From DATDAW01 sp036524675 (GTDB lineage: Bacteria > Verrucomicrobiota > Verrucomicrobiia > Chthoniobacterales > DASVRZ01), in assembly GCA_036524675.1 (NCBI GenBank), contig DATDBU010000026.1:1-64000 (forward strand): DNA of 64,000 nt, written 5' to 3'. Both the position numbers and the translations under genes were made by a program. The notes beneath the pieces are model-generated. The model was not told where the DNA came from, made no database searches, and saw only the letters and a list, made by a program, of their open reading frames with translations. Shown in pieces: positions 35,808-43,776 of this stretch (the first letter of the stretch is position 1; each line of letters starts with the position of its first letter).

Positions 35808-35889
35808 GGTCTGTCCCCCCGGACCTGTTGACGCTATCCTGGGTTCAGGCATTTCGACACGTTTCTTTTTTGCATCAGTTCGATGATGC

Positions 35890-36290
35890 GCGGCATAGGA
35901 ACGTCGTCATATCCATTCACCCGCCGACAATTGCAATCGAGGTCTCGTATTGCGGATCAACATAGCGTTGCACGCGGCCGGTCCAGCAGGACAGTAGTGC
36001 GCTCTTCGGGTTTGCGGCGTCCGTCTGAAAAATCAGACGGCGGTAGCTGGGCGAGCTGGAGCGCAGCACCCATCTCATTGCTGTCGCGCCCACGCTTTCC
36101 AAAGCGAGGGAGCAATCGGAAGAGGCGCTCGACATTGCGCGGAAGCTGGCGGCTCAACTTTTCCAGTGGAGCTGATTGTCGTAGGTCTGGAGGCACGCTC
36201 GACACGCATGGCTGCAATCGGCCCGACAGCGTAGCACTAAGGCCGCGGCGGTAAGCAATTCGCGCATCGTGCAATTCATCACTAAAAGAG
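35890..36290 (-). pseudogene. Remnant of a DUF1998/helicase-type protein C-terminus
   Basis: The minus strand encodes a Cys cluster ADCSHACRACLQTYDNQLHW, the pattern C-x3-C-x2-CL-x2-YxNQ-xH of DUF1998 zinc domains found at the C-terminus of defence-associated helicases and DrmB-like proteins. The frame stops right after it (WKS), but the continuation (EKLSRQLPRNVERLFRLLPR) is in another frame. The remaining ~200 bases are interrupted. No helicase core remains. The gap 35808-35889 holds nothing else. Confidence 0.5.
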
Positions 36291-36382
36291 GGAGATGGGC
36301 AATCAGGGCGATTTTTTTTGAGATGACCCGAGATTTTCGATTGTGTTCGGATCTGGAAGGTTTTTTTTTGTCGCCCGCTCCG

Positions 36383-38779
36383 ATGCCTTCACCGATTTCT
36401 TTTTCAAACGAACAGCGTGCCCGTGACTTTCTCGTGCAAGGGAGATGGCGGAAAGCTCGGGACGAATTTAAAGTCCTTTGCAAACAGGATAGGGCGACGT
36501 TTTTGCCGCTGCTTATCGAGGCGAATATTGGGCTGGCCCGGGAATTGACTGGCAAAGGGCAGGTGGCCGAGGCGCAACAGGTGCTGGCGTATTTGCGAAC
36601 CATCGCGTCGCCGGAGCGGTTGCGGGCGATCGAGATTGAGATTTCGCGTCATGCGCCCGGGACAAATGGTGGGATTTCGCCGGGCCTCGCGGAGGCGCTT
36701 ACGACGGAGCTTCCTGATTCGGAACGCATTTTGCTCGCGGATCAGGCTGTGATCGCGTTTCAATACCTCGCTTCAGATTCGCCGGAAAAAGCGCGTTTGG
36801 CGGGGGAGTTGGAAGCGATCCACGGGGCGCTGCAGGCCGTTTCCGAAAAGCGCTTTGACGATGCGAGGGAGATGATTCGTCCGGTGCCGCAGCAGTCGCC
36901 GTTCGTTCATTGGAAGTTGTTTTTGAAGGGGTTACTCGCGTATTACGCGGGCGAAATGGCTAGGGCGAAGAAGTTTTTTGCAGGGCTGCCATCCGGTTCG
37001 ATTCCCGCAAAAGCGTCAGAGGGTTATGCCCTGTTGTTCGACGGTTCGGGCATTGCGGCGCCGCGTAGAAACGTCGAAGCTGCTGCAACGCTCGCGGCGG
37101 CAAAAACGTTGGGGCCGATTTTATTTCAGGCCGAAGAATTGTGGCGCAAGGGTCAGACGTTGGCGGCCTACAAACTGTTGCGTAACGTCGTAACGGATTT
37201 TCCGTCTGCGGGCACGGGGCTGGCGGGGGCGCTGACGGATTTGTTTTTCAGTTGCCACCACACGCTTTCCTTCGAAGTGGCGGAGACGTATGCCGATTTT
37301 TTTGAAAATCTGGACCGGCGCAATTCGTGGAAGAATATGGCGGAAGCTTTCTTCGGTACGCGGCTGCTCGCTCATTTTATCGAGCCTGAACCCGACCCCG
37401 AGCTGCTGAACCGTTTCTGGGGCAATTTTCTGAAAGCGCACGACCGTCTGCGCGGTCCAGACCGCAGACTGGCTTCCCGGATTTGGCTGCATCTGGGGAT
37501 GGAACTTTCCCGGCCGAGTCCTGCCTGGTCGCGGTCGCGGCAACACCCGTTTGCGGATAAGGCCATCGAAGCATTGCAAAAAGCGATCGATCTGGACGCG
37601 ATGAACCTGTTGGCGCATCAAAGATTGCACGACGTTTTCGAGCTCAGCGGACGCAGGGCGGAGGCGCGGGTAGCGATCAATCGCTTGCTGGAGCTGTTCC
37701 CGGACGAAGTGTCTGTGCTCATAACGGCGGCGTCTTCGTATGCGAGCGACCTGAAATCGTTCAAGGCGGTCGAGCTTTTGCGGCGGGCTCGGGAGATCGA
37801 CCGGATCGATCCGTTGATTCCCAGTAGGTTGGTGGACCAGTTGTTCTTGAAGGCGCATCACGAATTTTCGAAAAAGAATCCCGTGGCCGCCCGGGCCACG
37901 ATGGACGAGACGCTGCCGGATCAAGTCGATTCTGCAAAAGATTTTTCCCGCGGGAAATGGGCATGTGCTGTGAGACGTATAGCCCTTGAGGAACTTGCGG
38001 GAAATGCAACGGATCAGCCGGAGATTCTTGGCGATGCATCTGCCGCGTTTTTCAAGTGCGGCTATTTACGGCGCCTGCACGCGCCGGATGCCCGGTTGAA
38101 AGCGGCCGACAGGCGATTTCACGCGCTGGCCCGACAGCCGGATGCGACGAAACATGCGACATTTGTGCTGGAAATAGCGGACTATTTTTCCCGCGGCATG
38201 TCGTTGGAGTATGCTGATGGGTTCGCGAAACTGATCGAAAAAATTGTCAGCAGTGCAGCCGGAAAGATCGTCACGCGCCAGGAGGCCATCGATTTGATTG
38301 AGGCGATTTTGGCGAGGAAACTCGGCAGCAAAGAAGTTCTCGCGCTGGTCAAACGCATTTTAAACAAAGACCGTTCCGATCCACTCTTCCGGCTCTACTA
38401 CGTGCTCCTGCGGCCGGATGCCGATCAGTTTAAATGCACGCTCGAACTTCATCGAATCATCGAAGAAGCGGACCGCCGCGGTGATCATGCGACGCGCGCC
38501 CGCGCCGTAGAGCATCTGAACAGACTGGACCCGCCGGGAGCGGATTTTGACGGGGAGTTTGAGGAAGACGACGGGATATTTGATCCTGCATTTGAACGGA
38601 AGGTGGCCGAACTGGTGGATGAGATGAGCCACGCGTCCGACTCAGAGATCGAGCGAATGCGTCGGAAGATTCCCAAAGGGATTCCGCCGGAATTCGTGGA
38701 AGAGCTTTTCGAAGCTGCCACCAGGATGCGTGATGAGAGAAAACAAAATCACTCCAGCACACGCCGGGAAAAACCATGA
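36383..38779 (+). CDS. Large TPR-like helical protein heading an Hsp70 operon
   Basis: This ~798-residue protein is all helical with TPR-like repeats (for example ARDFLVQGRWRKARDEF; AQQVLAYLRTI; LARAREIDRIDP-type units) and an acidic segment (DGEFEEDDGIFDP) near the C-terminus. No signal or membrane helix is seen. The start at ATG 36383 is a choice; in-frame ATGs at 36269 and 36323 exist and none has a clear ribosome site. Its stop overlaps the J-like gene as ATGA, so it is probably a client- or partner-binding subunit of the Hsp70 system downstream. Confidence 0.8.
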   Translation: MPSPISFSNEQRARDFLVQGRWRKARDEFKVLCKQDRATFLPLLIEANIGLARELTGKGQVAEAQQVLAYLRTIASPERLRAIEIEISRHAPGTNGGISPGLAEALTTELPDSERILLADQAVIAFQYLASDSPEKARLAGELEAIHGALQAVSEKRFDDAREMIRPVPQQSPFVHWKLFLKGLLAYYAGEMARAKKFFAGLPSGSIPAKASEGYALLFDGSGIAAPRRNVEAAATLAAAKTLGPILFQAEELWRKGQTLAAYKLLRNVVTDFPSAGTGLAGALTDLFFSCHHTLSFEVAETYADFFENLDRRNSWKNMAEAFFGTRLLAHFIEPEPDPELLNRFWGNFLKAHDRLRGPDRRLASRIWLHLGMELSRPSPAWSRSRQHPFADKAIEALQKAIDLDAMNLLAHQRLHDVFELSGRRAEARVAINRLLELFPDEVSVLITAASSYASDLKSFKAVELLRRAREIDRIDPLIPSRLVDQLFLKAHHEFSKKNPVAARATMDETLPDQVDSAKDFSRGKWACAVRRIALEELAGNATDQPEILGDASAAFFKCGYLRRLHAPDARLKAADRRFHALARQPDATKHATFVLEIADYFSRGMSLEYADGFAKLIEKIVSSAAGKIVTRQEAIDLIEAILARKLGSKEVLALVKRILNKDRSDPLFRLYYVLLRPDADQFKCTLELHRIIEEADRRGDHATRARAVEHLNRLDPPGADFDGEFEEDDGIFDPAFERKVAELVDEMSHASDSEIERMRRKIPKGIPPEFVEELFEAATRMRDERKQNHSSTRREKP

Positions 38780-39078
38780 ACCCGTATTTTATCCTCGGAA
38801 TTGAGCCCGGTGCCAACGATGCGGAAATCCGCCAGGTCTATCTCGCCGCTGTGAAAGACGCCTCGCCGGATACGCATCCGGAGCGGTTTCAGGCGATCAG
38901 CCATGCGTATGCAAAGATCAAGGACGAAACGGCGCGTCACCAGTTTCTCATCAACGACAAAGAGACGCCCGGTGATTCACCCGTCGATGCGTTTCTGCGT
39001 CACGTCCGCTACCGCACACTCGCACCTCTCGACTGGGAGGCGATGAAGGATTTTCTCAAGGCTTGCGCGAAATCATGA
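38776..39078 (+). CDS. Small J-domain-like protein without HPD
   Basis: This 100-residue protein follows the J-domain pattern: NPYFILGIEPGANDAEIRQV, then PERFQAISHAYAKIKDE. At the position of the essential HPD the sequence reads SPD (KDASPDTHPERF), so it would not be expected to trigger ATP hydrolysis by a standard DnaK. There is no Gly/Phe or zinc region. It overlaps genes on both sides by four bases. It may be a dedicated adaptor for the Hsp70 two genes downstream. Confidence 0.78.
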   Translation: MNPYFILGIEPGANDAEIRQVYLAAVKDASPDTHPERFQAISHAYAKIKDETARHQFLINDKETPGDSPVDAFLRHVRYRTLAPLDWEAMKDFLKACAKS

Positions 39079-39818
39079 ACGAAGAATCCGAAAATCCCGG
39101 AGCCGTGGCGGACTGGAAACAAGACCTGCGCGCCGATTTCGAAGCCTGGCTGGAAACGCTCGACGCCGATCCCGCCTGCGCCGACGGTACCGCCGGACCC
39201 GGGGAAACGGCGACGGATGCGCCGGATTTGTATTCGTTTTACGAACAGCTCGCCGCGCTCAGTGCAGAGACCCGGAAATCCAATCGCCGCACCGCCGAAG
39301 CTTTCAATCAATGGGGGCAGACGTTTGCGCATGTCGGTGGCGATCTCAAAATCCTGCGCGACCAGGCCAACCGCCTCGCCGAAGCCGCTGCCCGCGACGG
39401 CACGCTCCCTCGGGCGCAGTGCCTTGCGTTAATCGAGCTTTTCGACCGGTTGCGGCGCATTGCCCGCGCTTTCGCCGGCCCGCCCCGGGTTTTCTGGTGG
39501 AAATACGACGCCGGCTGGCGCAAGGCGTGGGAAACCCAGGGCCAGGCATTCGACATCCTCACCGGCCATTTCGAAGTGTTCCTCAAAAAGGAAGGCGTCG
39601 TTCCCATCGACGCCGTCGGCAAAGTTTTCGATCCCGTGACCATGACCGCGCTCAGCGCCGAAACTACCGCCGCGCATCCTCATCACACCGTCATCGAAGA
39701 AATCCAGACGGGATACACGCGCTTCGGCGAATTGCTTCGCATGGCGCACGTCAAAGTGAGTTTGCGACCCGCCGGAAATCTCCAAAATGAACCCATCGAA
39801 CCCTCCGCAGTCCCATGA
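39075..39818 (+). CDS. GrpE-like nucleotide exchange factor
   Basis: This 247-residue protein has a long acidic N-terminal region, a helical segment (SFYEQLAALSAETRKSNRRT ...), and a C-terminal beta domain with the GrpE signature order: VGKVFDPVTMTAL, then TVIEEIQTGYTRFGELLRMA and HVKVSL. Canonical GrpE is ~190 residues; the extra length is in the N-terminal and middle parts. ATG 39075 overlaps the J-like stop as ATGA. It is a divergent paralogue and not the housekeeping GrpE, which would lie next to dnaK/dnaJ. Confidence 0.82.
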   Translation: MNEESENPGAVADWKQDLRADFEAWLETLDADPACADGTAGPGETATDAPDLYSFYEQLAALSAETRKSNRRTAEAFNQWGQTFAHVGGDLKILRDQANRLAEAAARDGTLPRAQCLALIELFDRLRRIARAFAGPPRVFWWKYDAGWRKAWETQGQAFDILTGHFEVFLKKEGVVPIDAVGKVFDPVTMTALSAETTAAHPHHTVIEEIQTGYTRFGELLRMAHVKVSLRPAGNLQNEPIEPSAVP

Positions 39819-41542
39819 GTGAAATCATCGCCGGCATAGACCTCGGCACCACGAATTCCGAAATTGCCGTCGTCATCGACGGCCAGGTGCGCATGCTGCC
39901 TGTCAATGGTCACCCGATCCTGCCTTCCTGCGTCGGCATTAATCCCGCGGGCGAACTCGTCGTCGGTCAGACCGCCCGGAACCAGATTATCGCCGCGCCG
40001 GATTCCACGATTTCCTCGATCAAACGTCGGATGGGCGAAGACATCGCCGTCCCGCTCGGCGGCCGCCAGTTTTCCCCGGAGGAAATTTCGTCGTTCGTCC
40101 TACGCGAACTGAAACTCCAGGCCGAAAAGGAACTGGGCCAGTCCGTCAGCAAAGCCGTCATCACGGTCCCGGCATTTTTTAACGAAAGACAACGCAGAGC
40201 CACGCAGGTCGCCGGCGAACTCGCAGGGTTGGAGGTCGTGCGCATCTTGAACGAACCCACGGCAGCCGCGCTCGCATACGGCGCAGGCGCCACAGACAGC
40301 GGAACGATGCTCGTTTATGACCTCGGCGGAGGCACCTTCGACGTCTCGGTTGTCGTGGTCGAAGATGGCGTCGTCGAAGTCAAAGCCAGCCACGGCGATA
40401 CCCATCTCGGGGGCGATGATTTCGATGATTTGCTCGTCGATTACGCCGCGCGCGAATTCGAGAAACAGCATGGCATCGACCTTCGCCAGCAGCCGCTCAC
40501 GCTTCGCAGGCTGAAAGTCATCATGGAACGCGCCAAACGCACGCTTTCCGACGAACCAGTCGTCCGCGTCCGCGAAGAATATCTCGACGGAAAGCATCAC
40601 CTCGAATTCGAAATCCTGCGCTCGGATTACGAGAAATTGATCCTGCCACTCGTGGAAAAAACGCTGATATGCGTCCATCAATCCCTCACCGATGCCCGCC
40701 TATCCGCTGGTGACGTCGGCAAAGTCATGCTCGTTGGCGGCGCGACCCGGACACCACTCGTTCAGGAGATGCTCCTCGACCGGTTGCAAATCGAGCCGCA
40801 TTTCGAGATCGATCCCGACCTCATCGTCGCCATGGGCGCCGCCGTGCAGGGCGGTGTGCTCGCGGGAGACAAACGGCATTCCATCCTCGTCGATATCACG
40901 TCGCACACGCTCAGCATTGCCGCCCTTCTCCACGACGAACACGGCGACTACGTGGCCTGTTCGCCCATTATCCGCCGCAACACGCCGTTGCCTGCGTCGA
41001 AAGCGGAGATTTACCACACCATTCGTGACGAGCAGGAGAGAGTTCTCATCCAGACCTACCAAGGCGAAGGGCATACTACCGACGAGAACCAGCTCATTGG
41101 CGAATTCTGGACGGAAGGCCTCAGCAAAGTGCCTGAAGGAAACCCGGTCGTCGTGCAGTTTTCGTTGAACCTGGATGGCATGCTCAAAGTCACCGCCACG
41201 GAAAAGAACACCGGCCTAAGCAAGACCGTCACTCTCGACACCCGCGGCGAAAATGTGCTCGACATCGAGGAAGCCCGGAAAAACATCGCCGCGCTCGTGA
41301 GTGCATCCGATGAATCCGACGCATCCGATGATGGCGATTCTCCGCACGAAACCGTGAAAACTGCCGTCGATTTGAAGAAACGCGTCGAACTTCTTCTTAC
41401 CAAAAACATCAGCGCCGAAGACGCCGCCGAGATCCGCGAAATCATCCGTCAAGCTGACGCTGCCGTCGTCGCCGGAGACCTCGACGACCTCGCGCGAAAA
41501 AACGAAGCCCTCGACGACCTGCTTTTCTACCTTGAGGATTGA
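39815..41542 (+). CDS. Divergent Hsp70 (DnaK-like) chaperone
   Basis: The protein has the full ATPase domain (GIDLGTTNSEIAV, VYDLGGGTFDVSVVVVEDG, LVGGATRTPLVQE) and a substrate-binding beta domain (DITSHTLSIAALL, NTPLPASKAEIY, LDGMLKVTATEKNTG). At 575 residues it is shorter than DnaK (~640), with a reduced helical lid ending LDDLLFYLED, and lacks the C-terminal tail. Its ATG overlaps the GrpE-like stop. The set TPR, J-like, GrpE-like and Hsp70 forms one translationally coupled unit. Confidence 0.92.
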   Translation: MSEIIAGIDLGTTNSEIAVVIDGQVRMLPVNGHPILPSCVGINPAGELVVGQTARNQIIAAPDSTISSIKRRMGEDIAVPLGGRQFSPEEISSFVLRELKLQAEKELGQSVSKAVITVPAFFNERQRRATQVAGELAGLEVVRILNEPTAAALAYGAGATDSGTMLVYDLGGGTFDVSVVVVEDGVVEVKASHGDTHLGGDDFDDLLVDYAAREFEKQHGIDLRQQPLTLRRLKVIMERAKRTLSDEPVVRVREEYLDGKHHLEFEILRSDYEKLILPLVEKTLICVHQSLTDARLSAGDVGKVMLVGGATRTPLVQEMLLDRLQIEPHFEIDPDLIVAMGAAVQGGVLAGDKRHSILVDITSHTLSIAALLHDEHGDYVACSPIIRRNTPLPASKAEIYHTIRDEQERVLIQTYQGEGHTTDENQLIGEFWTEGLSKVPEGNPVVVQFSLNLDGMLKVTATEKNTGLSKTVTLDTRGENVLDIEEARKNIAALVSASDESDASDDGDSPHETVKTAVDLKKRVELLLTKNISAEDAAEIREIIRQADAAVVAGDLDDLARKNEALDDLLFYLED

Positions 41543-41548
41543 AGAGCC

Positions 41549-41842
41549 GTGACGATCCGTTGCCCAGCTTGCGGCAAATCCTCCGACGCCGCCGAACAAT
41601 GTCCACGTTGCGGCTGCGAACTTACCGCTCTCCGTGAAGTTTCTGTCGCCGCAGCGTGGCATCGCACCCAGGCATGCGTAAATTTGGCGGAGCACCACAT
41701 GGAAGCCGCCCTCCGTCACGCCGCCATTTCGTGGGATCTGCGGCACACGCTCGAAGCCGCGCGCATAGCCGTGGCCGCCGCCGTTGCCAGCCGTTCGCCG
41801 GATGCGCCCCTGTGGCTCCGGCGTTTTCGATCCCATTCGTGA
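41549..41842 (+). CDS. Small zinc-ribbon protein with helical tail
   Basis: This 97-residue protein starts at a GTG six bases after the Hsp70 stop. It has a zinc ribbon CPACGKSSDAAEQCPRCGCE followed by a TPR-like helical pair (WHRTQACVNLAEHHMEAALR). Short proteins of this kind can act as adaptors. Position suggests it is the fifth gene of the chaperone operon. The end may have been changed, since decayed genes begin just downstream. Confidence 0.7.
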   Translation: MTIRCPACGKSSDAAEQCPRCGCELTALREVSVAAAWHRTQACVNLAEHHMEAALRHAAISWDLRHTLEAARIAVAAAVASRSPDAPLWLRRFRSHS

Positions 41843-41927
41843 AACCTTGAATCGCTGGCATCCCAGAGAGCGCCTTGTTAGCACTCATCAAGCCGCGCCT
41901 CGGGCCCAACTGAGAAGCTCTCGAATC

Positions 41928-42031
41928 ATGCCTGCCGAACCCCATTCCCAAATCGCCAGCTTCATCTGGACAGCTCGAAGGTGAAATCCTGGCGCTGCTC
42001 AAGGAGGTGACGCATGAGTACCGGATTTGCT
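41928..42031 (+). pseudogene. Deletion scar of a type I restriction methylase (hsdM) gene
   Basis: The first 15 codons (MPAEPHSQIASFIW) match the conserved start of HsdM-type N6-adenine methylases. At base ~41970 the frame is lost and the next bases read QLEGEILALLKEVTHE in another frame, like the C-terminal helix of HsdM, followed by AAGGAGG and an ATGAGTACC start as if for hsdS. This is what remains when almost the whole gene is deleted. The match is from recalled family patterns, so confidence is moderate. Confidence 0.5.
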
Positions 42032-42089
42032 GTAGCCGGGTCAGTGACCCCGCCAGACAATTCCGCCGGCCCTCACTGAGGCCGCTACA
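42031..42089. repeat. Palindromic repeat, TGTAGC...GCTACA
   Basis: Outer arms TGTAGC (42031-42036) and GCTACA (42084-42089) enclose two related palindromes, GGGTCAGTGACCC (42038-42050) and GGCCCTCACTGAGGCC (42068-42083). The halves are imperfect inverted copies of each other (shared core TCAGTGA). It lies exactly where the hsdM scar ends, so it may have been involved in the deletion. A GCTACAGCGCTACAGCG direct repeat follows. Confidence 0.75.
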
Positions 42090-42143
42090 GCGCTACAGCG
42101 CGCCGCGTTGACTCGGGCATACGAATGAGGCATCCATGGATGC

Positions 42144-42349
42144 TTGAGAACCACGCTGAACATTGGCGACGAGCTACTCGCGCAGGCGGGGGAATATACG
42201 GGCGAAACCGAGAAGAGGGCGCTCGTGCGGATGGGGGCTCGAGGTGCTCGTCGAGCGGGAAGCCGCGCCCGTCGCTCGCCGCCCTCGGTGACGCCATGCC
42301 CGCCCTGGAGGTGCTGCCACGGCGGCGCGCGGAAAACGGGCGCAAATGA
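42144..42349 (+). pseudogene. Decayed VapB-type antitoxin gene
   Basis: The N-terminal frame reads RTTLNIGDELLAQAGEYTGE and TEKRALVRMG, a ribbon-helix-helix VapB of the DUF2191 type. The frame then shifts to LEVLVEREAA and shifts again to LAALGDAMPALEVLPRRRAE before the stop at 42347-42349. At least two frameshifts are needed. The stop overlaps the start of the toxin remnant as ATGA, the normal vapBC arrangement. Confidence 0.65.
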
Positions 42350-42599
42350 CCCTCGCGGATACGTCGCTTTGGGTGCAGCACTTGCGGCGTGGCTTCCGGA
42401 TTTCGCCGCCACGCTGGGGCAGCGGCTCATTTCCATTCACCCCGTCGTGGTCGGTGAACTGGCAACCGGGAACCTGTCGAAACGCCAGCAGACTTTGGCC
42501 GACCTTCGTCGGCTGCCGCGAGCGACGCTGGAACCACCGACGCAGTGAGTTTCGCGAGAAGTTGAACGGCTCGGGCTGCGCCGAATCGGCGACGAATGA
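42346..42599 (+). pseudogene. Decayed VapC-type PIN toxin gene
   Basis: The frame starts MTLADTSLWVQHLRRG (first catalytic Asp intact), shifts after ~17 codons to LPDFAATLGQRLISIHPVVV and GELATGNLSKRQQTLADLRR, then is lost; a last piece EVERLGLRRIGDE stops at 42597-42599, before the segment that would carry the other catalytic acids. The toxin is dead. Confidence 0.65.
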
Positions 42600-42845
42600 A
42601 AAAAGCGATTTGAACAGAAGCGAACGAAGGAAACGAAGAGATTCAGGAGCCTTCGCTACATCCGTTTCCTTCTGTAGATTTCCCGTTCCGTGTTGCAGCC
42701 ATTTTTTGTCTTTTGTAACACCGGCCTCATGCTGCACTTTCGCGATCACCACTGGCTGCTTGTCCCTGGCACCTCGCGGTTCACCGCCTGGATCGATCCG
42801 AGCGATGCGAAGCCAGAAGATCAATTACATGTAAAAGTCTGTCTC

Positions 42846-43094
42846 ATGAGCACGCTTGCCGAAATCAAATCCGCCGTGGACGCCCTGCCCCGGCCCGAAC
42901 AGGAAAAGCTGCTTCAACATCTTGCTCACAAACTCACCGGACCTTCGTCCGGCTTACAGACAGCCAGCGCAGAGATGCAGCAACGGCGACGTTGGCTGGC
43001 AGAACTCCGGCAGCTTCGCGAGCAGAACGCCACTGCCCATGCAGGTGCGCCGTTGCAAGAAGTCATGGACGAATTGCGCGGGGAACGGGCCTGA
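42846..43094 (+). CDS. Antitoxin of a PIN-type toxin-antitoxin pair
   Basis: This 82-residue protein starts STLAEIKSAVDALPRPEQEK, typical of small antitoxins whose N-terminal helix reads like 'LPxxEQxxL', and ends QEVMDELRGERA. The start ATG 42846 is chosen by this pattern. Its stop TGA abuts the GTG of the PIN gene (TGAGTG), as expected for a coupled pair. It would repress the pair and inhibit the toxin. Confidence 0.72.
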   Translation: MSTLAEIKSAVDALPRPEQEKLLQHLAHKLTGPSSGLQTASAEMQQRRRWLAELRQLREQNATAHAGAPLQEVMDELRGERA

Positions 43095-43529
43095 GTGAGC
43101 TATTGGGACACATCGGCGTTGGTGAAGCTCTATCTGATGGAGCCGGATTCCGCCCGGTTTGAGGCGCTGGCTCTCGTCTCACCGGTAGTCATCGGGATGA
43201 TCGCCCGGCACGAGCTGCGCACGGTTTTCCGTCGCCGCGAAGCGGAAGCCGCGATTCCCGCACGCGAAGCTTCCGCACTCTACTACCAACGCCTGACCTC
43301 CGATACCGCCAGTGGATTGCTGCGCTTGCAACCGGATTCCGAGACCATGGAGCGTGAATTCGGGAAGGTGTTGGAAACGTGTTTTTCACAAACCCCGCCG
43401 GTCTTCATCCGCACCAACGATGCGCTGCACCTCGCCGCAGCGAGGGTGGCAGGTGAAACAGAATTCGTCACCGCCGATATGCGTCAACGGGCAGCAGCAG
43501 AATTACTCGGTTTCAAGTTGCTGCCATGA
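43095..43529 (+). CDS. PIN-domain toxin (VapC type)
   Basis: This 144-residue ribonuclease has the PIN acid residues: Asp in YWDTSALVKLY, Glu in ARHELRTVF, Asp in RTNDALHLAAA and Asp in EFVTADMRQ. It starts with GTG at the antitoxin stop. VapC-type toxins cut tRNA or rRNA. The pair looks intact, unlike the dead vapBC 500 bases upstream. Confidence 0.85.
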   Translation: MSYWDTSALVKLYLMEPDSARFEALALVSPVVIGMIARHELRTVFRRREAEAAIPAREASALYYQRLTSDTASGLLRLQPDSETMEREFGKVLETCFSQTPPVFIRTNDALHLAAARVAGETEFVTADMRQRAAAELLGFKLLP

Positions 43530-43541
43530 TAACGAGTCGTC

Positions 43542-43736
43542 GTGCCTCGCAGCGACGACCCGATTTCAATAACACGCGAATACCTGCGGGATCAGATTGC
43601 CCTGGAAGAGATCCACGATCCGCAAATCGAGTGGGCCATCCGGCGCATTGCTGGCAGCAGCGAAACGGAAAGCATGCCCGGCTGGACCTCCACCGTCCGT
43701 TTCCGCACCCAGCCAAAACCGGAGCAGGCGTCTTGA
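43542..43736 (+). CDS. Small unknown protein (64 aa) after the PIN toxin
   Basis: A GTG at 43542, 12 bases after the toxin stop, opens a 64-residue frame (PRSDDPISITREYLRDQIAL EEIHDPQIEWAIR split here for length) with charged, helical composition. It may be a third operon member or the remaining N-terminus of a larger gene. No family was recognised. Confidence 0.35.
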   Translation: MPRSDDPISITREYLRDQIALEEIHDPQIEWAIRRIAGSSETESMPGWTSTVRFRTQPKPEQAS

Positions 43737-43776
43737 TCTGGAGTCGGCGGGTCCTTCCGTCCGTAACAAACTGACG

